From NCBI RefSeq assembly GCF_023634655.1, contig NZ_JAMKMS010000006.1, positions 62,001-126,000 on the forward strand: a DNA stretch of 64,000 nucleotides, read 5' to 3'. Positions 17,171-26,245 of the stretch are shown one piece after another. A program made the position numbers and the translations under genes. Under the pieces are notes generated by a model. The model worked only from the letters and a program-made list of their open reading frames with translations. It had not been told where the DNA came from and ran no database searches. Position 1 is the first letter of the stretch, and every line of letters begins with the position of its first letter. The DNA is from Vibrio methylphosphonaticus (GTDB lineage: Bacteria > Pseudomonadota > Gammaproteobacteria > Enterobacterales > Vibrionaceae).

Positions 17171-18397
17171 ATGTTTCAGTTTATGACTTCGAGTCGTATC
17201 GTATTTGGCGAAGGCGCTTTGCAATCGTCTCTCTCTATCATCAACCAATTTGGCTACAGCGTATTGCTTGTCACAGGGCAGGATAGGCAACGCGCAGAGC
17301 CAGTTATTCACTATCTTCACAGTCAAAATATGCGCTATCAGCATGTGGCAATTTGCGGCGAACCGAACATTACTATGGTGGAAGAAACCGCAATTATGGG
17401 TCGCCGTTTTAACCCCGATATGGTCATTGCTATTGGCGGGGGAAGCGTTTTGGATATGGGGAAAGCACTCGCCGCAATCATTCCTAATCAAGGTGATGTT
17501 TATGACTATGTGGAAGTTGTGGGGAGAAATGTACCATTAAAAACAAAGCCGATTCCAATGATTGCGATTCCAACGACTGCAAGCACGGGGGCGGAGGTCA
17601 CTAAAAATGCAGTATTAAAATCAGGACAAGATAAGGTAAAAGTGAGCCTGAGAAGTCCAGATATGTTGCCTGATGTCGCAATTGTGGATCCAGTACTGAC
17701 TTATGGGACGGATGCTTATACTTCGGGACGGGGAGCAATGGATGCGTTTACTCATTTGATGGAAGCTTATGTATGCGGTGAGCCAAACCCTCTGACGGAT
17801 ATGGTCTGTGAGGAAGGGTTAAGAAGGTTAAGCCAATCCATAATTTCAGGCTGTAAGCAAGACAATCCAAAAGCGCGCGCTGACCTTTCTTTTGCCGCTA
17901 TGCTTGGTGGCATGGCGATTACCAACGCTAAACTTGGCGCGGCTCATGGGCTTGCCTCTGCACTGGGCGGTAAAATTTCAGCGCCTCATAGCGTGATCAC
18001 GGCACAATTAGCGCCCCATGTGATGACTGAAAATGTGAAAGCAGCAAAGCGTGCTGGGCGTAGTGATGTGCTGAATCGTTATCGTCATATTGCTCAGATT
18101 CTAACCTCACGCACCGATGCGTCGATTGAAGATGGGGTTGAATGGGTCATCATGATTTTAGAGCGCTTAGAATTACCAAAATTATCTGATTTTGGCGTTT
18201 GTCATACTCCATTTGACGTTGTTGCAGCAGACGCAATGAAGTCGGTGGCGATTAAAGGCAATCCGTTACCGTTAACGGTTGATCGCTTAGAGCATATTTT
18301 AAATCAAGTATGTCAGTGTCATTGTGATTCTCGAGACAAGGTGACACAAGACCCAGCGCAGGTGGAGTATAGAAATAATCCAATCGAAACGGATTAG
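17171..18397 (+). CDS. Iron-containing alcohol dehydrogenase
   Basis: A 408-residue group III (iron-type) alcohol dehydrogenase. The NAD-binding region shows GGGSVLDMGKALA and PTTASTGAEVTKNAV; metal-ligand histidines are in AMDAFTHLMEAYV, in GAAHGLASALGG and in SAPHSV. It oxidises a primary alcohol or reduces an aldehyde; substrate unknown. I chose the ATG at 17171, preceded by AAAGGAT at 8 nt; an upstream in-frame ATG at 17135 adds 12 residues lacking family similarity. The last ~35 residues (HCDSRDKV onward) extend beyond the usual C-terminus. It sits between grxA and hexR. Confidence 0.88.
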   Translation: MFQFMTSSRIVFGEGALQSSLSIINQFGYSVLLVTGQDRQRAEPVIHYLHSQNMRYQHVAICGEPNITMVEETAIMGRRFNPDMVIAIGGGSVLDMGKALAAIIPNQGDVYDYVEVVGRNVPLKTKPIPMIAIPTTASTGAEVTKNAVLKSGQDKVKVSLRSPDMLPDVAIVDPVLTYGTDAYTSGRGAMDAFTHLMEAYVCGEPNPLTDMVCEEGLRRLSQSIISGCKQDNPKARADLSFAAMLGGMAITNAKLGAAHGLASALGGKISAPHSVITAQLAPHVMTENVKAAKRAGRSDVLNRYRHIAQILTSRTDASIEDGVEWVIMILERLELPKLSDFGVCHTPFDVVAADAMKSVAIKGNPLPLTVDRLEHILNQVCQCHCDSRDKVTQDPAQVEYRNNPIETD

Positions 18398-18412
18398 GGA
18401 TAAGAAGAGACA

Positions 18413-18440
18413 AAAAAGAGAGGCATTAGCCTCTCTTTTT
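18413..18440. terminator. Bidirectional intrinsic terminator
   Basis: AAAAAGAGAGGC / GCCTCTCTTTTT, a perfect 12-bp stem with an ATTA loop, between the convergent alcohol dehydrogenase and hexR genes. Confidence 0.9.
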
Positions 18441-18457
18441 AATGTTTGTCAGCTGGC

Positions 18458-19312
18458 TTAAAAATTAGGCAGCTTATCGTAGCGTGAGTCTTTTAGTACT
18501 TCTTTAACACGTTTCAGATTGTCTCTGAAGCGACTACCACGTCGAAGGGTAAAGCCAGTAGCAAGGACATCGATAATGGTCATTTGTACAACACGACTCG
18601 CCATTGGCATATAGACATCGGTGTCTTCAGGTACGTCAACCGTAATAGAAAGCGAACTGGCTTTATCGAGAGGTGAGTCTTTTGCTGTAACCGCAATGAC
18701 AGTAGCACCATTTTCACGGGCAAGATGCGCAATCTCTACCTGACTCTTTGTTCTGCCGGTGTGCGAAATAAGCACAATAACGTCGTTATCTGAACAGTTA
18801 ATACAACTCATTCTTTGCATCACAACGTCTTCATAACAAGAAATTGGGATATTGAAGCGAATAAATTTATTTTGTGCATCTCGGGCAACCGAAGACGATG
18901 CACCGAGCCCAAAAAATGAGATTCTTTTCGCTTGTGTCAGTAGATCTACCGCGCGGTTGATCTGCATTGAGTCTAAGCTGTTTTTGGCCACATCCAAGCA
19001 CGCCATTGTCGATTCGAAGATCTTATGGGTGTATGCGTCAGGTCCATCATCTTCCTCAACATTTCTGTTGACGTATGGTGTGCCATTAGCAAGGCTTTGT
19101 GCCAAATGCAGTTTAAAATCAGGGAAACCTTTTGTGTCGAGTCGTCGACAAAAACGGTTTACCGTCGGTTCACTGACATCTGCCATTTTAGCTAAGGTGG
19201 CAATGCTAGAGTGAATGGCTGTCTGGGGAGACGCCATGATAACTTCAGCTACCTTTCTTTCAGATTTGCTGAAATTTTCTAAGTTCTTTTGGATTTTCTC
19301 TAATGTATTCAT
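18458..19312 (-). CDS. hexR: HexR, RpiR-family regulator of central carbon metabolism
   Basis: A 284-residue RpiR-family regulator: N-terminal helix-turn-helix (ATLAKMADVSEPTVNRFCRRL) and C-terminal sugar-isomerase (SIS) domain (ISFFGLGASSSVARDAQ, VIVLISHTGRTKSQVE). The N-terminus MNTLEKIQKNLENFSKSERKVAEVI is nearly identical in style to E. coli HexR, which senses 2-keto-3-deoxy-6-phosphogluconate and controls Entner-Doudoroff and gluconeogenic genes. I use the ATG at 19312; the GTG at 19321 would add three residues. No strong ribosome-binding site is visible. Confidence 0.92.
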   Translation of the reverse strand: MNTLEKIQKNLENFSKSERKVAEVIMASPQTAIHSSIATLAKMADVSEPTVNRFCRRLDTKGFPDFKLHLAQSLANGTPYVNRNVEEDDGPDAYTHKIFESTMACLDVAKNSLDSMQINRAVDLLTQAKRISFFGLGASSSVARDAQNKFIRFNIPISCYEDVVMQRMSCINCSDNDVIVLISHTGRTKSQVEIAHLARENGATVIAVTAKDSPLDKASSLSITVDVPEDTDVYMPMASRVVQMTIIDVLATGFTLRRGSRFRDNLKRVKEVLKDSRYDKLPNF

Positions 19313-19708
19313 AGTGTTCACAGGGTAAAGAGAACATCTTGTTAGCGCATAATGGTTTGATAAGGTGCCAATGATCTAGGGGTAGATTAGTGGATTCTTT
19401 ATCAATATCGAGTTTATAAAGTGACTTTATCGAGGTAATAGAGACACTGTCGATACGCGCTAACTCCATAAGTTCAGTATAAACGAACAAGCCAGTCAGC
19501 TGTAATAAAAGGTCACATGAAATCTTTAGAATATGACAGGCATCAAACAAAATTTTGGAAGAAAAAAACAAATGGGCAAAAAATAAGCGAAAATGGTGCT
19601 TTTCTAGCCCGTTTTCGCCGTATTAGCGCCACAAAATAGAAATAAAATTTCATAATGTGAGTATTGCACCTGGTTTCTTCTAAATCTAAGGTGTTAACTG
19701 ATAATGCA
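19313..19708. other. Intergenic region, hexR upstream / panP 3' end
   Basis: Nearly 400 bp without a gene. Inverted repeats present are GCGAAAA...TTTTCGC (19587-19618, 18-nt spacer) and AACTGA-taatgca-TCAGTT (19696-19714), the latter overlapping the panP stop codon. Neither has a T tail. The hexR promoter should be in the left half. A 103-codon minus-strand frame overlapping the hexR start is unlikely to be real. Confidence 0.4.
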
Positions 19709-21376
19709 TCAGTTGGTTGAATGGTGCGGCGCAGCGTTTATCTGTTTCGCGAGGTGTTCGATCTGAGTGATTAACTCCGCGCCACTCTCTTGTGCTATTT
19801 CACGTTGTTCTTGTAATACTGCTCTTAGCACATCTGTAGAGGTGAGTGGGTTCGCTAAAACTACTCGAAAAACAATGGTATTGAGCTCGTTCCATCGAGT
19901 CGGGTTCAACTGTGTGCGTGACACAAATGAGCGTCCGGTTTCGCGTTGTTTCTTCTGAATGAGTTTGGTCAGCTCATTTAGAAGCGTATGGATACGAGAG
20001 ACTTGCGTCGGTGTCGCGATGTTTAGAGCCTGTTTGGCGGACTCCGGTACATAACGATAAGTTAATAGACACAATTCGGGCTTGGACACCAACTCAAAAT
20101 CGGGTTGCTTATCGATCAGTTCAGAAAAGAATGTCGCTTTTTCGATACTTTGGTTAATGAGTAATTCATAACCAGGCCGGCTAATAATATGCATTGCGGC
20201 ATACACGAGCATCGCCATACCAGATCGCGAGCCCTCTAAAGTATGGCTGCCGAGATCTTTTGACCCTTTACGAAGAATGTATTGGGCATGATGTTCAATA
20301 CTCTTCATTGCATCTGGGTTTTTGAAGAGAACCATTCCAGCACCCATAGGGATATATAGCTGCTTATGCGCGTCTATTGTGACTGAATCAGCCAGCTCAA
20401 TACCATCGAGCAAGTGGCGGTATTTATCAGACATTAAGGTCGCGCCACCCCATGCTGCATCAACGTGGAAATGGCATTGCTCTTGTGCACAGATCTGAGC
20501 AATATCGCGTAATGGGTCAATGTGGCCTGTTTCTGTGGTGCCAGCCACGCCAATTACCGCGAATGGCTTGATTCGTTGCTGATTTAATTGCTCAAACTTG
20601 AGTTGCAAGTCTTTAGGGCAAATTCGGTTGTTATTGTCAGTCTTTACGGCAACGAGCCCTTCCTGACCAATACCAAGAATATCAGCGGCTTTTTTCAGTG
20701 AATAATGACCTCGTTCGGATACCAAGATAGCAAGCCCTTCGTAGCCATAATGTTTCATGGCTTTGAACAAACCCTCACGTTCAACACCTTTAAAGTCGGC
20801 GTCAGCGCATAAGGCGTTGTTTCGTGCGACCCAAAGTGCCGTAATGTTGGCGATAGTTCCACCAGAGCAGAATGCGCCCAATGAATGGTTGGCACTGTGC
20901 ATCCAGCGTTGATAAAAAGGTTCATTTTGCGAGTAGATAAGCTTATGAAGCATACCTAGTACTTGACGCTCCAATGGCGTAAATGCTTTTGAAGTCTCTA
21001 TTTTGACGAGGTTTTGATTCAGCGCGATCATTATTTTCGATAGCGGCATCAAAAAATAGGGTAGTGCTGATGTCATATGGCCAATAAAACTTGGCGATGA
21101 TGTGTGTACGGAATGAGACACCAGCGTGTCTAATAAGTGCTGCGTATGCTCTGAAACGAATTCAGGCTGCTCGGGAATAACCGCGCTAGAGAAATCTTTT
21201 TCAATTTCATAAAGCGGTTTTTCTTCAGCCACAATATGCTCTCGCAAAAACTCGTTAAGGTTTCGCGATAAGCTTTCTTCGATTTGTGTCAGCGTTGAAT
21301 CTGGTCCTTCAGGGATAGTGAATATGCGAAGAAGGCTCTCAAAGCTGACGTTAGCAATTTTTTGCTCAGATACCAT
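19709..21376 (-). CDS. panP: Pyridoxal-dependent aspartate 1-decarboxylase PanP
   Basis: A 555-residue group II PLP decarboxylase. The PLP lysine is in TIDAHKQLYIPMGAG; HVDAAWGGATL supplies the PLP-aspartate, and SGGTIANITALWVAR is the phosphate-binding turn. Length and N-terminal arm match the PanP family of Vibrio and relatives, which makes beta-alanine from aspartate for coenzyme A in organisms lacking pyruvoyl PanD. It was often misannotated as glutamate decarboxylase. It lies next to hexR and is monocistronic. Confidence 0.92.
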   Translation of the reverse strand: MVSEQKIANVSFESLLRIFTIPEGPDSTLTQIEESLSRNLNEFLREHIVAEEKPLYEIEKDFSSAVIPEQPEFVSEHTQHLLDTLVSHSVHTSSPSFIGHMTSALPYFLMPLSKIMIALNQNLVKIETSKAFTPLERQVLGMLHKLIYSQNEPFYQRWMHSANHSLGAFCSGGTIANITALWVARNNALCADADFKGVEREGLFKAMKHYGYEGLAILVSERGHYSLKKAADILGIGQEGLVAVKTDNNNRICPKDLQLKFEQLNQQRIKPFAVIGVAGTTETGHIDPLRDIAQICAQEQCHFHVDAAWGGATLMSDKYRHLLDGIELADSVTIDAHKQLYIPMGAGMVLFKNPDAMKSIEHHAQYILRKGSKDLGSHTLEGSRSGMAMLVYAAMHIISRPGYELLINQSIEKATFFSELIDKQPDFELVSKPELCLLTYRYVPESAKQALNIATPTQVSRIHTLLNELTKLIQKKQRETGRSFVSRTQLNPTRWNELNTIVFRVVLANPLTSTDVLRAVLQEQREIAQESGAELITQIEHLAKQINAAPHHSTN

Positions 21377-21518
21377 ATCGTAATCTACTAATATTCCATT
21401 GGTGCAAGCGGCACAATCTAAACCAATTAAACGAGAATGTCTTCCAATAATTGAAATGAGAACTAAAGTTTCAGCGTGCTACAGATAAAATGGTGATGTT
21501 TTGGCTAATTTAGATGCA

Positions 21519-21542
21519 AAAGCTGGCTAAAAAGCCAGCTTT
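21519..21542. terminator. Intrinsic terminator
   Basis: AAAGCTGGCT / AGCCAGCTTT, 10-bp perfect stem with AAAA loop; just downstream of the minus-strand gene ending at 21556. The T tail is short. Confidence 0.65.
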
Positions 21543-21555
21543 AGAGACTGAAACA

Positions 21556-22068
21556 CTATTTACAACGGGTTGCTTCGACTTTAGCAATCGCATCGTTGTA
21601 TTTGTTCAGGGCAGAATCAATTTTCTTTGGATGGCTAAGCAAGTCAGCGAAGGCACTGCGCAATTCATAATTTTGTTGATGTGGTGTTGCTTGACGGTCA
21701 GCAAAGCTTGTAGCGGCAATTTTACCCAACTCGTCATTACGCTGAGACAGTGTTTTGATATCTTGTTGCTCAAGTTGTAGCCAACTTTCAATCGGGCGCT
21801 CTGTTGACACTTTATTTTGGTCATTTTCTAGATAGTAATGCACTGCGACTCGATTGAGTTCAAAGTGGTTCTTACGACCCTCTAGAAACCACTGGCTCAC
21901 ATCTTGTAGCTCGGGATACTGCTCTGTGGTAAGAGTGATTAAATCTTGATACCAGTTAATGGATGCATCGACATAGGCATCATATTTACCAGACAGGCAT
22001 TGAGTATCTGCAGCAAGCGAAGAGAATGAAGTTGTTGCTAGCATCATAGCGGCAAGCCATTTTTTCAT
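21556..22068 (-). CDS. Periplasmic hypothetical protein (170 residues)
   Basis: The N-terminus MKKWLAAMMLATTSFSSLAA is a clear Sec signal peptide cleaved before DTQC. The mature protein is mostly alpha-helical with two cysteines (near each end: DTQCLSGK and EATRCK) that could form a disulfide joining its termini. I do not recognise a family. It lies between panP and lysO in a block otherwise conserved in Vibrio. AAGGAC precedes the ATG. Confidence 0.7.
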   Translation of the reverse strand: MKKWLAAMMLATTSFSSLAADTQCLSGKYDAYVDASINWYQDLITLTTEQYPELQDVSQWFLEGRKNHFELNRVAVHYYLENDQNKVSTERPIESWLQLEQQDIKTLSQRNDELGKIAATSFADRQATPHQQNYELRSAFADLLSHPKKIDSALNKYNDAIAKVEATRCK

Positions 22069-22157
22069 TATTAAGTCCTTTAAATGGGCTGAAATAAATT
22101 AATTATAATTATTAGAGTGCGGGGAGTATAACGACTTTACGCAAAAAATCCTGCGAT

Positions 22158-23063
22158 CTAACTTCCAAGAGAAACAAAGAACAGCATTAAAACAGGCACT
22201 AATAAGCTGAGAATAAAGCCACTGACAATGGCGACAGGCACACATTTCACGCCGCCGGTACTTTGGATTACAGGCAGGGTAAAGTCCATGGCGGTAGCAC
22301 CGGCGTAGCCGATCGCTGTACTTGGCTTTTTCTGAATAAAGAGGGGTATAAAGACTAATGCAACTAACTCTCTAAGTAACTCTATCATAAAAGAAGCGCC
22401 TCCAAATACGGGACCAAATGCGTCCCCCATTAAGATACCTGCAAGTGAATACCACCCGAACCCCGATGCCATCGCAAGCCCTTGGTAGGCAGGGATTTCA
22501 AGCACCCACGCTGCTAAAAGACCACCGATAAGGGAACTCACAATAATAAGAGCAGCGATGGCCATGCCTTGTTTATTGACCAAAATTTGCTTAAGCGATA
22601 AGCCACTATTTCTTAGTTGAATACCGATGAAAAAGAGTAGTACAAACAAGATCCACTCACTGGCTGCCTCGACCCAGGTTAAGCCAAGTGGCAATAAGAG
22701 ACCTGCGGCAAGACCGCTTCCTACGACAATGATCAGCTTTAGGGACTCAAGTGCCATGCGAGACAGAGGTAAGTTTGAACTCTTGTTTTCTGACTCCAAG
22801 GGGAGGAAGCGATCAATTAGTGGAAGGCACAATAGATTACATGTACTAATAATGACAAAGAACGTCACCGTCATTGTAATGATTATTTTTAAGTTACTAC
22901 CAAAGTCTTCTAAGGCTGCGAGGCTCAATCCCATTAAAAACAAGATGACGTAAATCAGCCAAGACGTTGCTTGGTTGATTTTGTCGAGCACGTCGATACG
23001 AGAGATCGAAAAAAGATAGCCGAATACCAATGGAGCAAAGATAAACAACATGCCGGAGAACAT
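22158..23063 (-). CDS. lysO: Lysine exporter LysO family protein (YbjE-like)
   Basis: A 301-residue protein with about eight hydrophobic helices matching LysO (YbjE), an inner-membrane exporter of lysine and toxic lysine analogues. Diagnostic segments are ASGFGWYSLAGILMGD, ELLRELVALVFIP and the C-terminal GGVKCVPVAIVSGF. An inverted repeat (AATACGA / TCGTATT, 23083-23101) about 20 nt upstream of the start is a possible operator. It lies next to an HDOD gene on the same strand. Confidence 0.9.
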   Translation of the reverse strand: MFSGMLFIFAPLVFGYLFSISRIDVLDKINQATSWLIYVILFLMGLSLAALEDFGSNLKIIITMTVTFFVIISTCNLLCLPLIDRFLPLESENKSSNLPLSRMALESLKLIIVVGSGLAAGLLLPLGLTWVEAASEWILFVLLFFIGIQLRNSGLSLKQILVNKQGMAIAALIIVSSLIGGLLAAWVLEIPAYQGLAMASGFGWYSLAGILMGDAFGPVFGGASFMIELLRELVALVFIPLFIQKKPSTAIGYAGATAMDFTLPVIQSTGGVKCVPVAIVSGFILSLLVPVLMLFFVSLGS

Positions 23064-23082
23064 AAGCTCAATAATCCTTCAA

Positions 23083-23101
23083 AATACGAACTGGTCGTAT
23101 T
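23083..23101. promoter_or_regulatory. Inverted repeat upstream of lysO, possible operator
   Basis: AATACGA and TCGTATT, perfect 7-bp arms with a 5-nt spacer, about 20 bp before the lysO start codon. E. coli lysO is under ArgR control, but this repeat does not look like an ARG box. Confidence 0.35.
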
Positions 23102-23175
23102 GTGTAGCCTTTGCGCTTTAAAAACAAGCAGGTAGAAAGGTGTTTACCTTATAGAATGCGCACCGGATCCTTTAA

Positions 23176-24099
23176 CTACATTCCGGAACTGCGCATGATG
23201 TCGGCGGTATGAGACTTAAATTCAGCATCATTCATTGATGTCAGCTGAAGCATGACCTCGGCTCCGTCTATATTGATCTCAACTTCGTGTTCAGCCAGTT
23301 CTTCTTCATTTTGTTTTCGAAATAACAGAATGTGGTTTGCGATTCGTGCAATATCGAGATACGACACTTCTGGCCTATCTGAGACCTTTTCTTGGTTAGA
23401 TGCCACTTCAACAAAGTCTTGATCGAATGCCCAAGTTGTTAGCACTTTCTCGCTAATAACGGGGCAGCGAGAATGAAAAATTTGCATCGCCAGCTCAGGT
23501 TTGAGGTAGTTACCTTTTTCTAAGTAGAGATGATATTCATTGACCAAGCAGAACAGTCCAATGTCTGCGAGCAGACCAACCAATAGTGCTTTCTCTTGCT
23601 CTAAGTAGCCGTACTCCTCTTTTGATTGTTCTTGAAAAGCGCGAGTAACAAGAACCATAGTCGCCGCTAACTCGCGTGAAACTGCGGCACTTTGCACAAG
23701 GACACTTTTGCAATTATCAGATAGGTTAACGGAATGCTTGAGGAGTTCAATAGACTGAGCGGTGACGATATCACGTACTCTTAATATGCCAAGTCGAGAA
23801 ACAGCAGTGTGTAAATCGTTACAAGTAATATTTCTGCGATTGAATACAACGGAGTTTGAGACGCGTAAAACAATGGCAGCTAGCCCCGGATCGTCCAAAA
23901 GACATTCCGCAATCTCTGTGATTCCAGTGGCCTCAAGCGTACAAAGCTTTTGTATCTTTAAAACAACTTCAGAGATAGGTGGCAAGGAAATTTTGCCCGT
24001 ATTGATAGATTGTTTAACGAGCTCGGCAAACTCGGTCTCTAAGCTTTCTATTAATAATTGTTGATTATCAGGGAGCCAGTAAAACGATAAGTGATTCAT
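23176..24099 (-). CDS. HDOD-domain signalling protein
   Basis: About 307 residues, dominated by an HDOD domain (PPISEVVLKIQ, ITEIAECLLDDPGLAAIVLRVSNS, HTAVSRLGILRVRDIV). HDOD proteins resemble HD phosphodiesterases but lack the catalytic HD pair and usually serve as signalling scaffolds. The C-terminal region is helical. I favour the ATG at 24099 (MNHLSFYWLP); upstream in-frame starts at 24126 (ATG, preceded by AGG at 7 nt) and 24147 (GTG) are possible. It lies between lysO and tfoX, as expected in Vibrio. Confidence 0.85.
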   Translation of the reverse strand: MNHLSFYWLPDNQQLLIESLETEFAELVKQSINTGKISLPPISEVVLKIQKLCTLEATGITEIAECLLDDPGLAAIVLRVSNSVVFNRRNITCNDLHTAVSRLGILRVRDIVTAQSIELLKHSVNLSDNCKSVLVQSAAVSRELAATMVLVTRAFQEQSKEEYGYLEQEKALLVGLLADIGLFCLVNEYHLYLEKGNYLKPELAMQIFHSRCPVISEKVLTTWAFDQDFVEVASNQEKVSDRPEVSYLDIARIANHILLFRKQNEEELAEHEVEINIDGAEVMLQLTSMNDAEFKSHTADIMRSSGM

Positions 24100-24472
24100 A
24101 GGACTTCGGCAGCTAAATATAAGCATCCAGTTTACCTGTGCTTGCACTTAGTTGACAATATTCTTAGTGCCAAAATGTCGTGCCAAGTCAATTGTTTGAC
24201 GTTTAAAACAGCGTTCATATATTGATAGTTATGCCACTAGATGAGCATGATATAAAATCGTGAAGTGACTCGCATTTGCTGTGAGGTGTGGTTATGTAAA
24301 TGTGATGTTGCCCCAGACTTATTTTGCAATGTGAACTATGATTGAAGCATATTATATAAAAAGAGAGACACCGCAGTGGTAACGCAGGTCTACTCTAGTT
24401 TTACTTTTTTCGCTTAAAATAATGCTGCTTTTCTGGTGATCACGTTAATCGGGGTAATGGATTAAAGGATCA
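24100..24472 (+). promoter_or_regulatory. tfoX upstream region and probable long 5' leader
   Basis: More than 300 bp between the divergent HDOD and tfoX genes. TGTGA half-sites at 24280-24284, 24301-24305 and 24330-24334 could be parts of CRP sites; CRP is known to be needed for tfoX expression in V. cholerae. TATTAT/TATAAA at about 24350-24359 is a plausible -10 region, giving a leader of roughly 100 nt. In V. cholerae the tfoX leader is opened by the small RNA TfoR. I looked for a GEMM c-di-GMP riboswitch, which precedes the paralogue tfoY, and found none. Confidence 0.4.
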
Positions 24473-25072
24473 ATGGAAATGATTGAGCAAAATTTTTACA
24501 ACTATACAATTCAATTTGGTGAATCACAAAAGCGTTCAATGTTTGGAGGTACAGGCTTATTCAAAGAAGGCGCCATGTACGCGTTAGTTAGCAATGATCG
24601 TATTTTTATTCGTGGTGGATTAGACCTAGATGACGCTTTAAGTGACTTAGGTTGCGATAAGTTCAAACACGTGAAAAAACAGTCTACTGCGACGGTTAAC
24701 TATTACGACATTACAAAAATATTCGAATCTGATTCGCCACGTTTGTATGACTTAGTCAAAAAATCTATCGAGAACTCGGTAAGTCAGCGTTGTACAAAAA
24801 ACTCGATAGAAAACCGACGACTTCGTGACTTGCCTAATATGCAATTGACATTAGAGCGCATGGTTAAAAAATCGGGTATTGAAGACGTGAAGACATTCTT
24901 AGAGCTAGGTGCCCCGAATGTGTTCAATCGAGTAAAGCGCACTTACGGTAGCGATGTAGACGTGAAACTATTGTGGAAGTTTGCTGGTGCGGTTGATGGT
25001 GTCCATTGGAAACTCATCCAAGATCCAATGAAACAGCAATTACTGGATAACTGTTCTCAACTTGATGCCTAA
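24473..25072 (+). CDS. tfoX: TfoX/Sxy-family DNA transformation regulator
   Basis: A 199-residue TfoX protein with an N-terminal TfoX_N domain (KRSMFGGTGLF, MYALVSNDRIFIRGG) and a C-terminal TfoX_C helix-hairpin-helix-like domain (LRDLPNMQLTLERMVKKSGI, LGAPNVFNRVKR). In Vibrio TfoX is the chitin-induced master regulator of natural competence and also drives type VI secretion, acting with CRP. Context (beside HDOD, downstream of hexR-panP-lysO) matches tfoX and not tfoY. AAGGAT lies 5-6 nt before the ATG; a second in-frame ATG two codons later is also possible. Confidence 0.88.
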   Translation: MEMIEQNFYNYTIQFGESQKRSMFGGTGLFKEGAMYALVSNDRIFIRGGLDLDDALSDLGCDKFKHVKKQSTATVNYYDITKIFESDSPRLYDLVKKSIENSVSQRCTKNSIENRRLRDLPNMQLTLERMVKKSGIEDVKTFLELGAPNVFNRVKRTYGSDVDVKLLWKFAGAVDGVHWKLIQDPMKQQLLDNCSQLDA

Positions 25073-25113
25073 TCATTGTCTGCAATTGCGTCTGTTATGG
25101 AATGAATAAAATG

Positions 25114-25144
25114 AAAAAGGTCATACTACATGTATGACCTTTTT
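25114..25144 (+). terminator. Intrinsic terminator of tfoX
   Basis: AAAAAGGTCATAC / GTATGACCTTTTT, a perfect 13-bp stem with a TACAT loop and T tail. Confidence 0.9.
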
Positions 25145-25181
25145 GTTTTCTATTCTGTTTTAGATAAGGCTAAGCGTAGCT

Positions 25182-25307
25182 GTAAGAAAACTTAGCGGTA
25201 ATAAACTTAGCGGTAATAAACTAAGTGGTAAGAAAACCTAGCTAATAGAACACCTAGTTAATAGAACACTGAGTTAATAGAACACTGAGCTAAGATAAAG
25301 CTTAGAA
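25182..25307. repeat. Degenerate minisatellite, about eight 15-16-bp units
   Basis: Eight head-to-tail units fill the tfoX-3' gap. The first four follow GTAAKAAAMYTAGYG-type sequence (for example GTAATAAACTTAGCG at 25198-25212 and GTAATAAACTAAGTG at 25213-25227). The last four follow AATAGAACACTGAGTT-type sequence (25244-25307). Divergence grows gradually along the array, as expected from repeated slippage and mutation. It contains no open reading frame or T-tailed hairpin. Confidence 0.75.
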
Positions 25308-25331
25308 AAACAGGGTGTACTCGTTGGCACT

Positions 25332-25877
25332 TTAGAATGCGAAGCGCGCTGTAAACATCAATTGATCACCGTAGATGTGATTGATGCGGCCTTCTAAACC
25401 AAGAGAGAATAGCTCTGTTGAGTGGAAACGTCCGTAGATAGAGCCCATCCAACGATCTTTATCGCCAACATTTAAGTAACCCGCTTTACCACCGATCTCA
25501 AGTTGTGGACCTAACCATTGGCGCACACCAAGGTTGACTTCCATACCAGTGTCCGTTTTATGGTGCTCACCATTGTCATGGATATGCGCAAGCATTTCAC
25601 CGGTAAAGTCAGCCCAGTTGTTTACAGGAGCATGGAAGCCGACACCACCAGTAATATCATAATCGCCTTCGAATTTTGAATCGATACTACCAACGATGTG
25701 AGCATTTGGGTGAATAGACTTACTGATTCCCGCTCCAAATGTCATTGGGCTAGCACCGATACGAGCTTCGGCGTAATCGTAGCTAAAGTTGCTCATCGTT
25801 GCTTGATTTTGCTCTTGCTCTGCAAATGCATGCTGCGATGTTACGACCATTAATGCTGCTAAAAGAGTCTTGCGCAT
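25332..25877 (-). CDS. Outer-membrane beta-barrel-like hypothetical protein
   Basis: A 181-residue exported protein: signal peptide MRKTLLAALMVVTSQHAFA, then alternating amphipathic strands (FSYDYAEARIGA, MTFGAGISKSI, YDITGGVGFHA, MEVNLGVRQWLG, LEIGGKAGYLNVG, WMGSIYGRFHS, FSLGLEGRINH) and a terminal strand ending in phenylalanine (LMFTARFAF), the signal read by the BAM machinery. It should be a small eight-stranded outer-membrane barrel. Function unknown. It is convergent with tfoX across the minisatellite. Confidence 0.8.
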   Translation of the reverse strand: MRKTLLAALMVVTSQHAFAEQEQNQATMSNFSYDYAEARIGASPMTFGAGISKSIHPNAHIVGSIDSKFEGDYDITGGVGFHAPVNNWADFTGEMLAHIHDNGEHHKTDTGMEVNLGVRQWLGPQLEIGGKAGYLNVGDKDRWMGSIYGRFHSTELFSLGLEGRINHIYGDQLMFTARFAF

Positions 25878-26245
25878 AATCTTTGTAAACCTTTTTGTTT
25901 GATTTTAGTTCCCTGCACATAAGTGCGCGCCGTGTATTGCATTATTGACGGCAATGATATGTGGATATGATAATCGAAAGTGTCCCTTAATCACCAACAA
26001 AATGTGTCATCAACGCGGGGAAATTCCCAAAAAATGACATAGTTAAACAAATTTCCAGCAGTATTGACGTATCTATACGGTAAAAATTAATGAATTGTTA
26101 CTTTCTTAAGTGGACGGTGCTTGGTGATAAGTACGCCGTTTAAGTTGTGCCTATCACCATAGAGAGCGCTTATCAGCGTTTTTTAACCACCGTTATCTCA
26201 CAAGTAAGTTATTACTTAGTGAGCAGTAACCGTTGATTAGGTTCT
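25878..26245. other. Intergenic region, no gene seen
   Basis: About 370 bp between two minus-strand genes. It holds the promoter of the barrel protein gene and the 3' flank of the response regulator. A near-palindrome GGGAAATTCCC lies at 26018-26028. Nothing else stands out. Confidence 0.4.

Noticed and set aside
19260..19571. 103-codon minus-strand frame overlapping the hexR start
   Set aside because: It overlaps the 5' end of hexR in another frame and covers its presumed promoter.
24148..24472. GEMM c-di-GMP riboswitch upstream of tfoX
   Set aside because: Looked for the conserved GGGCAAA-type core and partner helices known from tfoY leaders; not present.
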